A stretch of DNA of 64,000 nucleotides from NCBI RefSeq assembly GCF_002993335.1, contig NZ_PVNS01000003.1, positions 186,001-250,000 on the forward strand. The letters are read 5' to 3'. The notes beneath the pieces are model-generated. The model did not search any database. It was not told the origin of the DNA and saw only the letters and a program-made list of their open reading frames with translations. Shown here one piece after another: positions 36,127-44,683 of this stretch. Position numbers and translations under genes: made by a program. Positions within the stretch are counted from its first letter, which is position 1. The number at the start of each line of letters is the position of its first letter. The stretch is from Alkalicoccus urumqiensis (GTDB lineage: Bacteria; Bacillota; Bacilli; Bacillales; Salisediminibacteriaceae).

Positions 36127-37647
36127 TTAGAAAAAGCCTTTCGGTTCTTCGCTGTAGCTGACGAGCATGTTTTTCGTCTGCTGATAGTGGCTCAGCATCA
36201 TCAGATGATTTTCGCGGCCGATACCGGACTTCTTGTAGCCGCCGAACGCTGCGTGCGCCGGGTAGTCGTGGTAGCAGTTCGTCCAGACGCGGCCTGCCTG
36301 AATGGCGCGCCCGAAGCGGTAGGCGGTGTTAATGTTGCGGGACCAGACGCCGGCGCCGAGGCCGTACAGCGTATCATTGGCAATGTGGAGCGCTTCTTTC
36401 TGGTCTTTAAACGATGCGACCGAAACGACCGGCCCGAAAATTTCCTCCTGAAACACACGCATGCTGTTCTGCCCTTCAAAAATCGTCGGCTGGACGTAGT
36501 ATCCGCCTTTCAGATGACCGTCCAGCTGCTTCTGTTCGCCGCCGGCAAGCACTTTGGCACCTTCCTGTTTTCCGATATCCAGGTAGGAGACGATTTTGTC
36601 GAGCTGTTCCTTGGATGCCTGCGCACCCATCATCGTATCGGTATCGAGCGGATCGCCGACGACGATGCTGTTGACCCTCTCCACCGCCCGCTGCATGAAG
36701 TCATCGTAGATCGACTCCTGAATCAGCGCACGGGATGGGCACGTACAGACTTCCCCCTGGTTCAGTGCAAACATGGAGAACCCTTCCAGTGCTTTATCCA
36801 GGAAACTGTCGTCCTGCTGCATGACGTCCTCAAAGAAGAGGTTCGGCGATTTTCCGCCGAGTTCCAGTGTCACCGGAATGATGTTTTCCGACGCATACTG
36901 CATGATCAGGCGGCCGGTCGTCGTTTCTCCGGTAAACGCCACTTTGTTTGTCTTGGAGCTCTGTGCGAGCGGCTTTCCTGCTTCCACGCCGAAACCGCTG
37001 ACGATATTTAACACGCCCGGCGGCAGCAGGTCTTCAATAAGTTCCAGCCAGACGAAAATGGAACTTGGTGTCTGCTCTGCCGGCTTTAAAACGACGCAGT
37101 TCCCGGCAGCGAGAGCAGGTGCCAGTTTCCACGTTGCCATAAGAAGCGGGAAGTTCCACGGGATAATCTGACCGACGACGCCGATCGGCTCGTGGAAATG
37201 ATAAGCCACGGTATCGTTGTCAATCTGGCTGATGCCGCCTTCCTGAGCGCGGATTGCTCCGGCAAAGTAGCGGTAGTGGTCGATGGCGAGCGGAATGTCT
37301 GCTGCAAGCGTCTCGCGTACGGCTTTGCCGTTTTCCCACGTTTCCGCAACGGCGAGCATTTCCAGATTCGCTTCCATCCGGTCGGCAATTTTATTCAGGA
37401 TATTTGCCCGTTCCGCAGGCGATGTCGATCCCCATTCCGCTTTTGCTTTATGAGCGGCATCCAGGGCGTTTTCCACATCTTCTTTCGTCGAGCGGGCAAG
37501 TTCTGTAAACACTTCACCGGTGACCGACGTGGTGTTCTCAAAATACTCTCCGTTTACCGGGGGCACATATTCCCCGCCGATATAGTTGTCATAGCGTTTC
37601 TTAAACTGAACGAGACTGTCCGGCGTATTCGGTACGGCATACTTCAT
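36127..37647 (-). CDS. NAD-dependent aldehyde dehydrogenase (acetaldehyde type, AcoD/ExaC-like)
   Basis: 506 aa. Catalytic Cys301 in [12 protein letters not shown], general base Glu262 in [10 protein letters not shown], and [19 protein letters not shown] and FTGETTTG for NAD binding. The [11 protein letters not shown] variant with DUF779 next door is typical of the acetaldehyde dehydrogenases used in ethanol and acetoin breakdown. A perfect cre box about 50 bases upstream of the ATG indicates CcpA repression. Oxidises acetaldehyde to acetate; exact in vivo substrate inferred. Confidence 0.92.
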   Translation of the reverse strand: MKYAVPNTPDSLVQFKKRYDNYIGGEYVPPVNGEYFENTTSVTGEVFTELARSTKEDVENALDAAHKAKAEWGSTSPAERANILNKIADRMEANLEMLAVAETWENGKAVRETLAADIPLAIDHYRYFAGAIRAQEGGISQIDNDTVAYHFHEPIGVVGQIIPWNFPLLMATWKLAPALAAGNCVVLKPAEQTPSSIFVWLELIEDLLPPGVLNIVSGFGVEAGKPLAQSSKTNKVAFTGETTTGRLIMQYASENIIPVTLELGGKSPNLFFEDVMQQDDSFLDKALEGFSMFALNQGEVCTCPSRALIQESIYDDFMQRAVERVNSIVVGDPLDTDTMMGAQASKEQLDKIVSYLDIGKQEGAKVLAGGEQKQLDGHLKGGYYVQPTIFEGQNSMRVFQEEIFGPVVSVASFKDQKEALHIANDTLYGLGAGVWSRNINTAYRFGRAIQAGRVWTNCYHDYPAHAAFGGYKKSGIGRENHLMMLSHYQQTKNMLVSYSEEPKGFF

Positions 37648-37697
37648 AGAACCATCACTCTCCCAATAGAAATAGTGAACCTCTGGATGCTTATAGG

Positions 37698-37711
37698 TGT
37701 AAGCGTTTTCA
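37698..37711 (-). promoter_or_regulatory. cre site upstream of the aldehyde dehydrogenase
   Basis: Minus strand TGAAAACGCTTACA matches the CcpA consensus TGWAARCGYTWNCW at all positions. Confidence 0.8.
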
Positions 37712-37807
37712 TCATAGCATAAATGGCTGAATTTTCAAATAGTATTGTTTGCCTGGAATTCGAAGCGGGAATAGAAAAGAACTAGAATGAATGGAGGAGG
37801 AATGGTT

Positions 37808-39292
37808 ATGGACCGGCCTGGGGGACCGTGGAAGCCGGTGGATCAGACATTTCCGGCATTATCCCATACATTGGATACCGAAGTCTGTATTGTCGGCGGA
37901 GGATTTATCGGCATTGTCACCGCCTATCTGCTTGCCAGGCGCGGCTACCGCCCGGTCGTTGTCGAAGCAGGGAGAATCGGCTGCGGCGCCGTGCGTATGA
38001 GTACGGGGACCGCATTATCTCAGCATCGTCTCCGCAGTGCGCACTTATGGAAGCGGCACGGGGAATCTGTGGCACGGGCGTATTATGATGTCCATGAAGA
38101 TGCTTTGTCCTGGCTGGAGCGGACGTGCAGAAGGCTCGATGCGCGCTGCGACTTAAAGCGGACGCCCTCCTGGCTTCTCGCAGAAAACGTCGATCACGTA
38201 CAGCAGCTTGAGGAGGAGGCGGAAGCGTATTTTAAGCTCGGGATGGACGGCCGTATGGCAGATAAGCCGCCGGTGCCGTTTACCGGACTGCCTGCGCTGA
38301 AAATGAACGATCAGATACAGCTCGATCCTGTCCGGTTCTGCAGCAAACTCGTCCGCTGGCTGTCCCTTGAAAATATCCAGCTCTATGAACAGACGAGAGC
38401 TGTGGATATCGTCCGCGGAAAACATCCGTCCGTCGTTCTGGAAAACGGAAAAATGATACGTGCCCGCCACATCGTCTGCGCCACACACTATCCGCTGCAG
38501 CATTTATCGTCGCGGCTGCAGCTCGAACGCGCTGCCGCCGGGGTGTTTACGATGCCGGAAACAATGGAGGAAGGGATTTTTACAACCCTGTCCGACCCGT
38601 CCTGGGCGTTTCGTTCGCTTTCCGACGGAAAACTTCTCGTCAGCGGAGGAGCCGAGCGCGTCAGCAGAAAAACGGATCCCCATGTACTTCGGGATGAACT
38701 CCGCAGATGGGTGAAGGAACATTTTCCGGAAGCAGCGGAAGAGAAAATATGGACACTGCAGCAGGTGCGGACATCCGACCGGATGCCGCTCGCCGGACCG
38801 GTGGAAGCAGGAAAGAAGGATCTATACACAGCGACCGGCTTCGGACCGTGGGGACTGAGCGGCGGCGTGGCCGGCGCCCAGATGATCGCCGACCATATCA
38901 GCGGCATGCGCAACAGGTGGTCCTATTTGTTCACCCCGGCCCGCTTTGAAGCAAAACAGGAGCTTCCGAATGTCGTCCGGCACGCTGCCTCCTATGTAAA
39001 GGGGCGCATCCAGCGCCGGGAATGCCAGAGTCTGGAGGATCTTCAGCCCGGCGAAGGCGCCCTCGTCCGTCAGGAAGGGATCCGCACAGGCGCGTACCGC
39101 GGCGAAAACGGCGATCTGTACATGGTCAACCCGGAATGCACCCACGCCGGATGTGAAGTGCAGTGGAACCGCGTGAATACGACGTGGGACTGTCCGTGCC
39201 ACGGCTCCTGCTTTGATGTGGAGGGAAATGTGCTGGAAGGTCCGGCGGTAAAACCGCTCGAAAGGTTTTACACGATGGAAAAACGGAAATAG
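37808..39292 (+). CDS. FAD-dependent oxidoreductase with C-terminal Rieske [2Fe-2S] domain (YhfW-like)
   Basis: 494 aa from ATG 37808, seven bases behind GGAGGAGG (in-frame ATGs at 37787 and 37802 lie before or against the ribosome site). N-terminal DAO-type FAD domain with the dinucleotide motif VCIVGGGFIGIVTAYLLARRGYRPVVVEA at about 25-55, and FAD-contacting TATGFGPWGLSGGVAGAQMI near 345-365. C-terminal Rieske domain (about 400-490) with both cluster motifs, CTHAGC and CPCHGSC. Amino acid or amine oxidation with electron transfer to the cluster is likely; the substrate of this family (YhfW in B. subtilis) is not known. Confidence 0.88.
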   Translation: MDRPGGPWKPVDQTFPALSHTLDTEVCIVGGGFIGIVTAYLLARRGYRPVVVEAGRIGCGAVRMSTGTALSQHRLRSAHLWKRHGESVARAYYDVHEDALSWLERTCRRLDARCDLKRTPSWLLAENVDHVQQLEEEAEAYFKLGMDGRMADKPPVPFTGLPALKMNDQIQLDPVRFCSKLVRWLSLENIQLYEQTRAVDIVRGKHPSVVLENGKMIRARHIVCATHYPLQHLSSRLQLERAAAGVFTMPETMEEGIFTTLSDPSWAFRSLSDGKLLVSGGAERVSRKTDPHVLRDELRRWVKEHFPEAAEEKIWTLQQVRTSDRMPLAGPVEAGKKDLYTATGFGPWGLSGGVAGAQMIADHISGMRNRWSYLFTPARFEAKQELPNVVRHAASYVKGRIQRRECQSLEDLQPGEGALVRQEGIRTGAYRGENGDLYMVNPECTHAGCEVQWNRVNTTWDCPCHGSCFDVEGNVLEGPAVKPLERFYTMEKRK

Positions 39293-39324
39293 ACTGGAAG
39301 AACCTATAGAGGAGGCGATGATTC

Positions 39325-39612
39325 ATGCCACTGCTTGAAATTAGTGTCGTGCCTGTCGGAACAGGCGATGAAAGCTTTTCTGAAGATGTAAAGCGCGCTG
39401 TGGAAGTAATAGAACAGAACGGACTGAATTACCGTGTCACGCCGACATCGACCATTATCGAAGGCGATATCGACAAGCTGTTTGATGTCGCGCAGGTCAT
39501 TCACTTAAACGAAATCAAAAACAACGCCAAGCGCGTCGTTACGACAATCAAAATTGACGACCGCACCGACAAGCCGCTCGATCTGGACGGCCAGGAACGA
39601 AAAGTAGAATAG
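39325..39612 (+). CDS. MTH1187/YqgV-family thiamine-binding protein
   Basis: 95 aa. MPLLEISVVPVGTG at the start and YRVTPTSTIIEGDIDKLFDVAQVIHLNEI in the middle are family-typical (MTH1187/YkoF-like alpha/beta fold). Members bind thiamine-like compounds in some cases; the role here is open. GGAGGCG precedes the ATG. It lies 32 bp behind the Rieske-FAD gene and may share its transcript. Confidence 0.82.
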   Translation: MPLLEISVVPVGTGDESFSEDVKRAVEVIEQNGLNYRVTPTSTIIEGDIDKLFDVAQVIHLNEIKNNAKRVVTTIKIDDRTDKPLDLDGQERKVE

Positions 39613-39621
39613 CAGGATGGG

Positions 39622-39657
39622 AAACACCGGAGTCTCTGAGGCTCCGGTGTTTTTTCA
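39622..39657 (+). terminator. Terminator after the thiamine-binding family gene
   Basis: AACACCGGAG pairs with CTCCGGTGTT around eight or nine bases, then six T. Confidence 0.88.
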
Positions 39658-39793
39658 TGCTTGATGAAAACGGAGAAGTGGACAGCTGTGCTGCTCGGAT
39701 ACAGAAGAATGCTTAGAGGGGAGGGTTTGTAAGCATGGTACTGGAAACAGAGATGTTCCTGGCAGCGGGGGCTGGCTGCCGGTGGATGGAGAA

Positions 39794-39966
39794 GTGGGAC
39801 TATGCCGGTCCGTTGTGGGAATAGTGAGTGGTGAAGCAGGACTATTCGCTGCGGAAGTAGGACTTTTCAGCCCTTGTGGGAATGGATCCCTTCGTTATGG
39901 GACTGGACGGGGCAGTTGCAGGAATAGAAGCGGCCGTTATGAGACTTCGCCCCTCCGTTGTGAGAC
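39794..39966 (+). repeat. Periodic array B1: nine GTGGGAC-type cores
   Basis: Cores (GTGGGAC/GTGGGAA and variants GCAGGAC, GTAGGAC, ATGGGAC, GTGAGAC) start at 39794, 39815, 39836, 39857, 39876, 39897, 39918, 39939 and 39960. Spacing is 21-21-21-19-21-21-21-21. The three bases before a core are mostly GAA in the first half and GTT in the second. Upstream stands GCTGCCGGTGGATGGAG, nearly the same as in front of array B2. The rest of 39658-40130 holds no gene. Confidence 0.88.
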
Positions 39967-40130
39967 TTCTTCTCCACGTGACCGGCTGCGCTGCACACGA
40001 AAACTGCCGGATCACAGAACATCCCCTGTCAGCCTCCAAAATTGAAAATATGTTCATCAACACCTGCCTCTTGTCTGGACAAATGACAGCGTTTTAGACA
40101 AATAAATCCAGAAAAAAAGGAAAAAACACC

Positions 40131-40198
40131 TTGAATTGATTCTCATTATCAATTAGAATCATGTCTGTACCGGTTTAGTGAGAACGGTTTTCATTCTC
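40131..40198 (+). promoter_or_regulatory. yclN: Promoter and Fur boxes of yclNOPQ
   Basis: TTGAAT (40131-40136), 17 bases, TAGAAT (40154-40159). A 7-1-7 Fur box TGATTCTCATTATCA fills the spacer (40137-40151; two mismatches to TGATAAT-N-ATTATCA). A second 19-bp Fur-like repeat (GAGAACGGTTTTCATTCTC) lies downstream at 40180-40198. Iron repression is expected. Confidence 0.82.
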
Positions 40199-40242
40199 AA
40201 CGAAAATCGGAAGTTGTTTTTCGATAGCAGGAGGCGTTTGGA

Positions 40243-41196
40243 ATGAATATCTTATTCTGGCTCCTGCTTCTGCTGTTGTCTGCTGCAGGAAGTTTGTTTG
40301 TCGGAGTCAGTTCCCTCGGCCCGCTGGATCTTCTGTATGGGACAGCGGAGCAGAAGCAGGTGTTCTGGCTGAGCCGGGTACCCCGGCTCCTGAGTATTTT
40401 AATGGCTGGTGCAGGACTTGCCGTGGCCGGGCTCGTCATGCAGCAGCTGACACAGAACAAATTTGTGTCCCCGACGACTGCCGGCACCATGGATGCAGCA
40501 AGACTCGGCATGCTCGTCTCGATTCTCTTTCTCGCCGGTGCGCCGATTATCGTCCGGGCCGGTGTATCCGCCGCGTTTGCACTGGCGGGGACATTAGTCT
40601 TTATGTTTCTGCTCGAACGGATCCGGGAGAAGGATCCGATCTTCATCCCGCTCGTCGGGCTTATGTTTGGGAGCATTATCGGTTCTGTTACGACATTTTT
40701 CGCCTACCGGTACGATGTGATCCAGAACATGACGGCATGGATGCAGGGCAACTTTGCTGCTGTCATGTCCGGAAACTATGAGCTTCTCTGGGCGGTGATT
40801 CCGCTCACTGCTGCCGTTTACGTGTATGCCGACCGGCTGACGCTTGCCGGGATGGGGGAGTCGTTTTCCAAAAACGTCGGTTTGTCCTACCGTACGGTCG
40901 TCAATACCGGCCTTGTACTTACGGCGCTTCTGACGGCACTTATTATGCTGACCGTGGGCATGATTCCATTTCTCGGTCTGATTGTTCCGAACCTCGTGAC
41001 GATTTTCCGGGGGGATCATCTGCGGCGGAATCTGCCGTACACCGCCCTTGCCGGCGCCGGATTTGTTCTGTTCTGCGACGTGCTCGGGCGCATACTTATC
41101 TATCCATACGAAATTCCGATCGGCATGACCGTCGGTGTGATCGGAAGCGGCGTGTTCCTGTATCTGCTGTGGAGGGGGAACCGCTATGGCTTCTAA
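40243..41196 (+). CDS. yclN: Petrobactin-type siderophore ABC permease YclN
   Basis: 317 aa FecCD-type permease with eight to ten helices. RVPRLLSILMAGAGLAVAGLVMQQLTQNKFVSPTTAGTMDAARLGML is nearly the B. subtilis YclN signature, and GMIPFLGLIVPNLVTIFRGDHLRRNLPYTAL is the ATPase-contact region. Imports ferric siderophore together with YclO, YclP and YclQ (petrobactin in B. subtilis). Overlaps yclO by 11 bases. Promoter with Fur boxes upstream. Confidence 0.93.
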   Translation: MNILFWLLLLLLSAAGSLFVGVSSLGPLDLLYGTAEQKQVFWLSRVPRLLSILMAGAGLAVAGLVMQQLTQNKFVSPTTAGTMDAARLGMLVSILFLAGAPIIVRAGVSAAFALAGTLVFMFLLERIREKDPIFIPLVGLMFGSIIGSVTTFFAYRYDVIQNMTAWMQGNFAAVMSGNYELLWAVIPLTAAVYVYADRLTLAGMGESFSKNVGLSYRTVVNTGLVLTALLTALIMLTVGMIPFLGLIVPNLVTIFRGDHLRRNLPYTALAGAGFVLFCDVLGRILIYPYEIPIGMTVGVIGSGVFLYLLWRGNRYGF

Positions 41197-42139
41197 AACG
41201 AAAATACTGCTTCTTGTCATCACGGTTCTTGCACTCAGTGCGCTGTTTTTAACAATCGACTCACGCGGTAACTGGGAATATGTGCTGCCGCGCCGGGGGG
41301 AGATGCTGATGGCCTTTCTTCTGACCGGATCAGCCGTCTCGTACTCCACCGTTGTATTTCAGACGATTACCGGCAACCGGATTCTCACGCCGAATATTAT
41401 CGGTCTCGATTCGCTGTACATGCTCATGCAGACCGGCATCGTCTTTCTGTTTGGTTCACTCAGCTTTGCAATGACGAATGCCCACGTCAACTTTCTGCTC
41501 GGCGCAGCTGCGATGATCGGCTTTTCCTTTCTGTTCTATCAGCTTTTATTCCGCGGCGGGAGCGGCCGGCAGCAGCTGTATTTTCTGCTGCTGACCGGAC
41601 TCGTACTCGGGACATTTTTCTCGAGCCTGACGACGTTTATGCAGGTGCTGATTGACCCGAACGAATTCCAGACAGTGCAGAACCGCATGTTCGCAAGCTT
41701 TCAGCGTGTGCAGTCGGATCTGCTTCTCCTCTCGGGCGTCGTTTTCGCCGGATGTGCTGTGTATGGATGGCGGTGGCGCTCCTACCTGGACGTGCTGCTT
41801 CTCGGCCGGGATCACGCCGTCAACCTCGGCGTTTCCTACGAAACGATCGTCCGCCGCATTCTGATTCTCGTGGCCATTCTCATCTCTACGGCGACCGCGC
41901 TCGTCGGACCGATCCTGTTTCTCGGACTGCTCACGGCAAACCTGACGTACGAAATGATGCGCACCTACGAGCACAAATGGATTCTGCCCGCATCCTGCCT
42001 CGTCGGCACCGCAGCCCTGCTGCTCGGCCAGCTCATCGTCGAACACGTCTTTACATTCGAAACGACACTCAGCGTCATACTCAACTTCACCGGAGGCATC
42101 TACTTCCTCTGGCTGCTGATGAAGGAGCGAAAAACATGA
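41186..42139 (+). CDS. yclO: Petrobactin-type siderophore ABC permease YclO
   Basis: 317 aa FecCD-type permease. TGSAVSYSTVVFQTITGNRILTPNIIGLDSLYML and ALVGPILFLGLLTANLTYEMMRTYEHKWILPASCL are family blocks; the poor conservation of the first helix is normal for YclO. Heterodimer partner of YclN. Ends with a four-base overlap (ATGA) with yclP. Confidence 0.93.
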   Translation: MASKTKILLLVITVLALSALFLTIDSRGNWEYVLPRRGEMLMAFLLTGSAVSYSTVVFQTITGNRILTPNIIGLDSLYMLMQTGIVFLFGSLSFAMTNAHVNFLLGAAAMIGFSFLFYQLLFRGGSGRQQLYFLLLTGLVLGTFFSSLTTFMQVLIDPNEFQTVQNRMFASFQRVQSDLLLLSGVVFAGCAVYGWRWRSYLDVLLLGRDHAVNLGVSYETIVRRILILVAILISTATALVGPILFLGLLTANLTYEMMRTYEHKWILPASCLVGTAALLLGQLIVEHVFTFETTLSVILNFTGGIYFLWLLMKERKT

Positions 42140-42894
42140 TACACACCGAAGCCCTGACGAAAACCTACCACGGAACATCCGTCGTTGAAGACGTCACCGT
42201 CGACATCCTCCCGGGGAAAATGACGACCTTTATTGGACCGAACGGCGCCGGTAAAAGCACCCTGCTGTCTATGGTCAGCCGGCTGCTTTCCCATGACGGG
42301 GGAACGGTTTCGCTGGATGGCACGCCACTTTCCCACCTGCACGACAAAGAGCTTGCCAAACGACTCGCGGTGCTGAAGCAGTCCAACGACATGCGGGTGC
42401 GGCTGACGGTCCGCGATCTTGTCGGATTCGGACGGTTCCCGTATTCCCGCGGCCGCTTAAAGCCGGAGGATGAGCGCGTGATCGATGAATCGCTCCGCTA
42501 TGTGGAACTGGAGGAGATGCAGCACCGCTATATCGATCAGCTGAGCGGCGGACAGCGGCAGCGTGCGTTTATTGCGATGATCCTGGCGCAGGATACCGAA
42601 TACATTCTGCTCGATGAGCCGCTCAACAACCTCGACATGCGCCATTCCGTCCAGATCATGAAGGTCCTCCGCGGGCTCGTCGATGACCTTGGAAAAACCG
42701 TGGTGCTCGTCGTCCACGATATCAACTTTGCCTCGTGCTACTCGGATTACCTCGTCGCCTTAAAAAACGGGAAGGTACTCCGCGAAGGCAGAACGTGGGA
42801 TGTGATTCATCCCGACTACTTAAAAGAAATTTACGACATGCCGTTTCAAGTGCAGGAAATGAACAACCAGAAAATATGCGTGTATTTCTCTTAA
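42136..42894 (+). CDS. yclP: Siderophore ABC transporter ATP-binding protein YclP
   Basis: 252 aa from ATG 42136. Walker A IGPNGAGKST, Q-loop LKQSND, signature LSGGQRQR, Walker B YILLDEPLNNLD, H-loop VVLVVHDIN. The FepC/YclP-like C-terminal segment VHPDYLKEIYDMPFQVQEMNNQKICVYF-type tail is present. Powers siderophore import by YclNO. A longer upstream frame inside yclO is not real. Confidence 0.95.
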   Translation: MIHTEALTKTYHGTSVVEDVTVDILPGKMTTFIGPNGAGKSTLLSMVSRLLSHDGGTVSLDGTPLSHLHDKELAKRLAVLKQSNDMRVRLTVRDLVGFGRFPYSRGRLKPEDERVIDESLRYVELEEMQHRYIDQLSGGQRQRAFIAMILAQDTEYILLDEPLNNLDMRHSVQIMKVLRGLVDDLGKTVVLVVHDINFASCYSDYLVALKNGKVLREGRTWDVIHPDYLKEIYDMPFQVQEMNNQKICVYFS

Positions 42895-42936
42895 TTTGAA
42901 GCGCTGTCTGCGCTGAAAAACGAAAGGATGAGGAAA

Positions 42937-43935
42937 ATGAAAAAAATGACATGGACGATGATGACAGCGGGGGCCGTACTGTTAACTGCCTGCGTCGGTG
43001 CCGAAGAGGAAAACAGCACGGCGGCAGAAGCGGAGTCGCCTGCAGAAAACACCGAAGCCGGCAGTGACGGAGCGGAAAATGAGGAAGAGAACAGTGGCAC
43101 GATAACCGTCGAACACGACCTCGGCACGACGGACGTGCCGAAGGAACCGGAAACGATCGTCGTTTTCGACTATGGGGTGCTCGACACGCTGGACACATTC
43201 GGCGTCGAGCCGGCAGCTGTGCCGCAGGGAAACATCCCGGCGTACCTGTCGGAGTATGAAGGGGAGGCCTATGAGAATGCCGGAACACTGTTCGAACCGG
43301 ACTTTGAGGCTATTTATGACATGGAGCCGGACCTGATTTTGATCGGCGGGCGCACGGGGGAAGCCTACGAGGAGCTGAGTGAGATCGCACCGACGGTTCT
43401 GATGAGTGTGGATGCGGCGGATTACATCGCTTCCTTCGAGGAGCAGACGACGCTTCTTGGAGACATTTTCGGAGAGGAGGAAGCAGCAGAAGAAGCTGTG
43501 GCTTCGGTCCAGGACGGTCTGGATGAACTCACAGAGGAAGCGCCGGAGGGAGAGGGGCTCATGGTGATGGCAAATGAAGGATCCATCAGCGCCTACGGTC
43601 CGGGTTCACGCTTTGGTATCCTCCACAATGAAATGGAGATTGCCGCAGCGGATGACACGATCGAAGACTCCAATCACGGTCAGAACGTGTCGTTCGAGTA
43701 CGTGCTGGAAACGAATCCGGACTACTTGTTTGTGCTGGACCGCGGAGCTGTTGTCAGCGAAGGCGAAGGGGAAACGGCTGCAGAGCTTCTGGATAATGAA
43801 CTGATTCATCAGACGAACGCGCATCAGGAGGACCACATCGTGTACCTGACTCCGGACTACTGGTACCTTGCGGCCGGTGGTGTGACGTCGGTGCAGGAAA
43901 TGATCAAGGAAGTGAAAGAAGGCATTGCGGAGTAG
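42937..43935 (+). CDS. yclQ: Siderophore-binding lipoprotein YclQ
   Basis: 332 aa from ATG 42937 (AGGATGAGG upstream; an ATG three codons earlier is possible). Lipobox LLTAC, then a 35-residue Glu/Ala-rich linker, then a class III binding fold (TIVVFDYGVLDTLDTFGVEPAAVPQGNIPAYL; EPDLILIGGRTGEAYEELSEIAPTV; DHIVYLTPDYWYLAAGGVTSVQEMIKEV). Captures the ferric siderophore at the outer membrane face. Last gene of the Fur-type operon, with a terminator behind. Confidence 0.94.
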   Translation: MKKMTWTMMTAGAVLLTACVGAEEENSTAAEAESPAENTEAGSDGAENEEENSGTITVEHDLGTTDVPKEPETIVVFDYGVLDTLDTFGVEPAAVPQGNIPAYLSEYEGEAYENAGTLFEPDFEAIYDMEPDLILIGGRTGEAYEELSEIAPTVLMSVDAADYIASFEEQTTLLGDIFGEEEAAEEAVASVQDGLDELTEEAPEGEGLMVMANEGSISAYGPGSRFGILHNEMEIAAADDTIEDSNHGQNVSFEYVLETNPDYLFVLDRGAVVSEGEGETAAELLDNELIHQTNAHQEDHIVYLTPDYWYLAAGGVTSVQEMIKEVKEGIAE

Positions 43936-43982
43936 GCAGCGACCGGCCATCAGAAAAGCGTTTTTCATGCAGTTAATAACAG

Positions 43983-44021
43983 ACAAGAGCCACAGGACAA
44001 CGGTCCCGTGGCTCTTGTTCA
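43983..44021 (+). terminator. Terminator of yclNOPQ
   Basis: ACAAGAGCCACAGGAC pairs with GTCCCGTGGCTCTTGT (one mismatch) around four bases. Also positioned to end the convergent DinB gene. Confidence 0.8.
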
Positions 44022-44039
44022 TGGTCATTATAGCCAGGT

Positions 44040-44504
44040 TTACGGATTTTTCACAAACATCGGCAGGTGGGTGTGGCCCATCTCGCGGACATAGACGAAC
44101 AGGTTGCCTTTATGGTTGATTTCATGGTCGATGGCGGTTTCAATTAAACGCCAGGCGGGCATCACGGTGCCCATGGACTGGCTGAGGTCGATTTCCTCGT
44201 CAATTTTAGCCGGATCGAGCATCTCGATCAGCCGCACGGACTCTTCCGTGTAGCGGTCAGCGAGTTCGTTCAGCGTCCAGTCGTCGTTTTCCTCGTGCAG
44301 CTGCACCGGATCCCGTCCGGCTGCAATTGCTGCGAACTTGTGGAATGACGTCAGCATATGGACGACGAGCTCCTTCGCGCTCATCGACGTAGGCGTCGGC
44401 CGGTAGTCGTATTTGTCCTTTTCGATCATGCCGATCAAGTCTTTCGTGACGTCCCGGTGCGAGAGAAAATAGTTTTTCAGATAAGCTTCGTTTTTATACA
44501 TCAT
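44040..44504 (-). CDS. DinB-family protein
   Basis: 154 aa four-helix bundle of the DinB/YfiT type. Metal-site histidines are visible at VVHMLTSFHKF (about 48-57) and DHEINHKGNLFVYVREMG (about 126-143). Such proteins are often thiol-dependent (bacillithiol) transferases; the activity of this one is unknown. AAGGAG precedes ATGATG. Single gene. Confidence 0.83.
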   Translation of the reverse strand: MMYKNEAYLKNYFLSHRDVTKDLIGMIEKDKYDYRPTPTSMSAKELVVHMLTSFHKFAAIAAGRDPVQLHEENDDWTLNELADRYTEESVRLIEMLDPAKIDEEIDLSQSMGTVMPAWRLIETAIDHEINHKGNLFVYVREMGHTHLPMFVKNP

Positions 44505-44566
44505 ACCGCTCCTTTTCCATCAGACTGTTACTGCTATTCCCGTTCTGCAGGAAGAAAAACGCCTTC

Positions 44567-44658
44567 CCGCACAGGAAGGGCGTTACGCCGTTCTGAAAAC
44601 GTCGTGTTCCCCGCACAAAAAAACAGCTGCGGCGGTCCTGTGGGAGACCGGCCGCAGC
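44567..44658 (-). terminator. alsT: Two consecutive terminators behind the alanine symporter gene
   Basis: First: GCTGCGG-CGGTC pairs with GACCG-CCGCAGC, followed by TGTTTTTTTG (44658-44617). Second: AACGCCCTTCC pairs with GGAAGGCGTT (one bulge), followed by TTTTTC (about 44598-44567). The double arrangement insulates the DinB gene from upstream transcription. Confidence 0.75.
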
Positions 44659-44683
44659 CGACGAGTTAAATGGCAGGGAGCGC

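Noticed and set aside
41752-42135. N-terminal extension of YclP inside yclO
   Set aside because: The extension is a frame shadow of yclO; the ATG at 42136 overlaps the yclO stop as ATGA.
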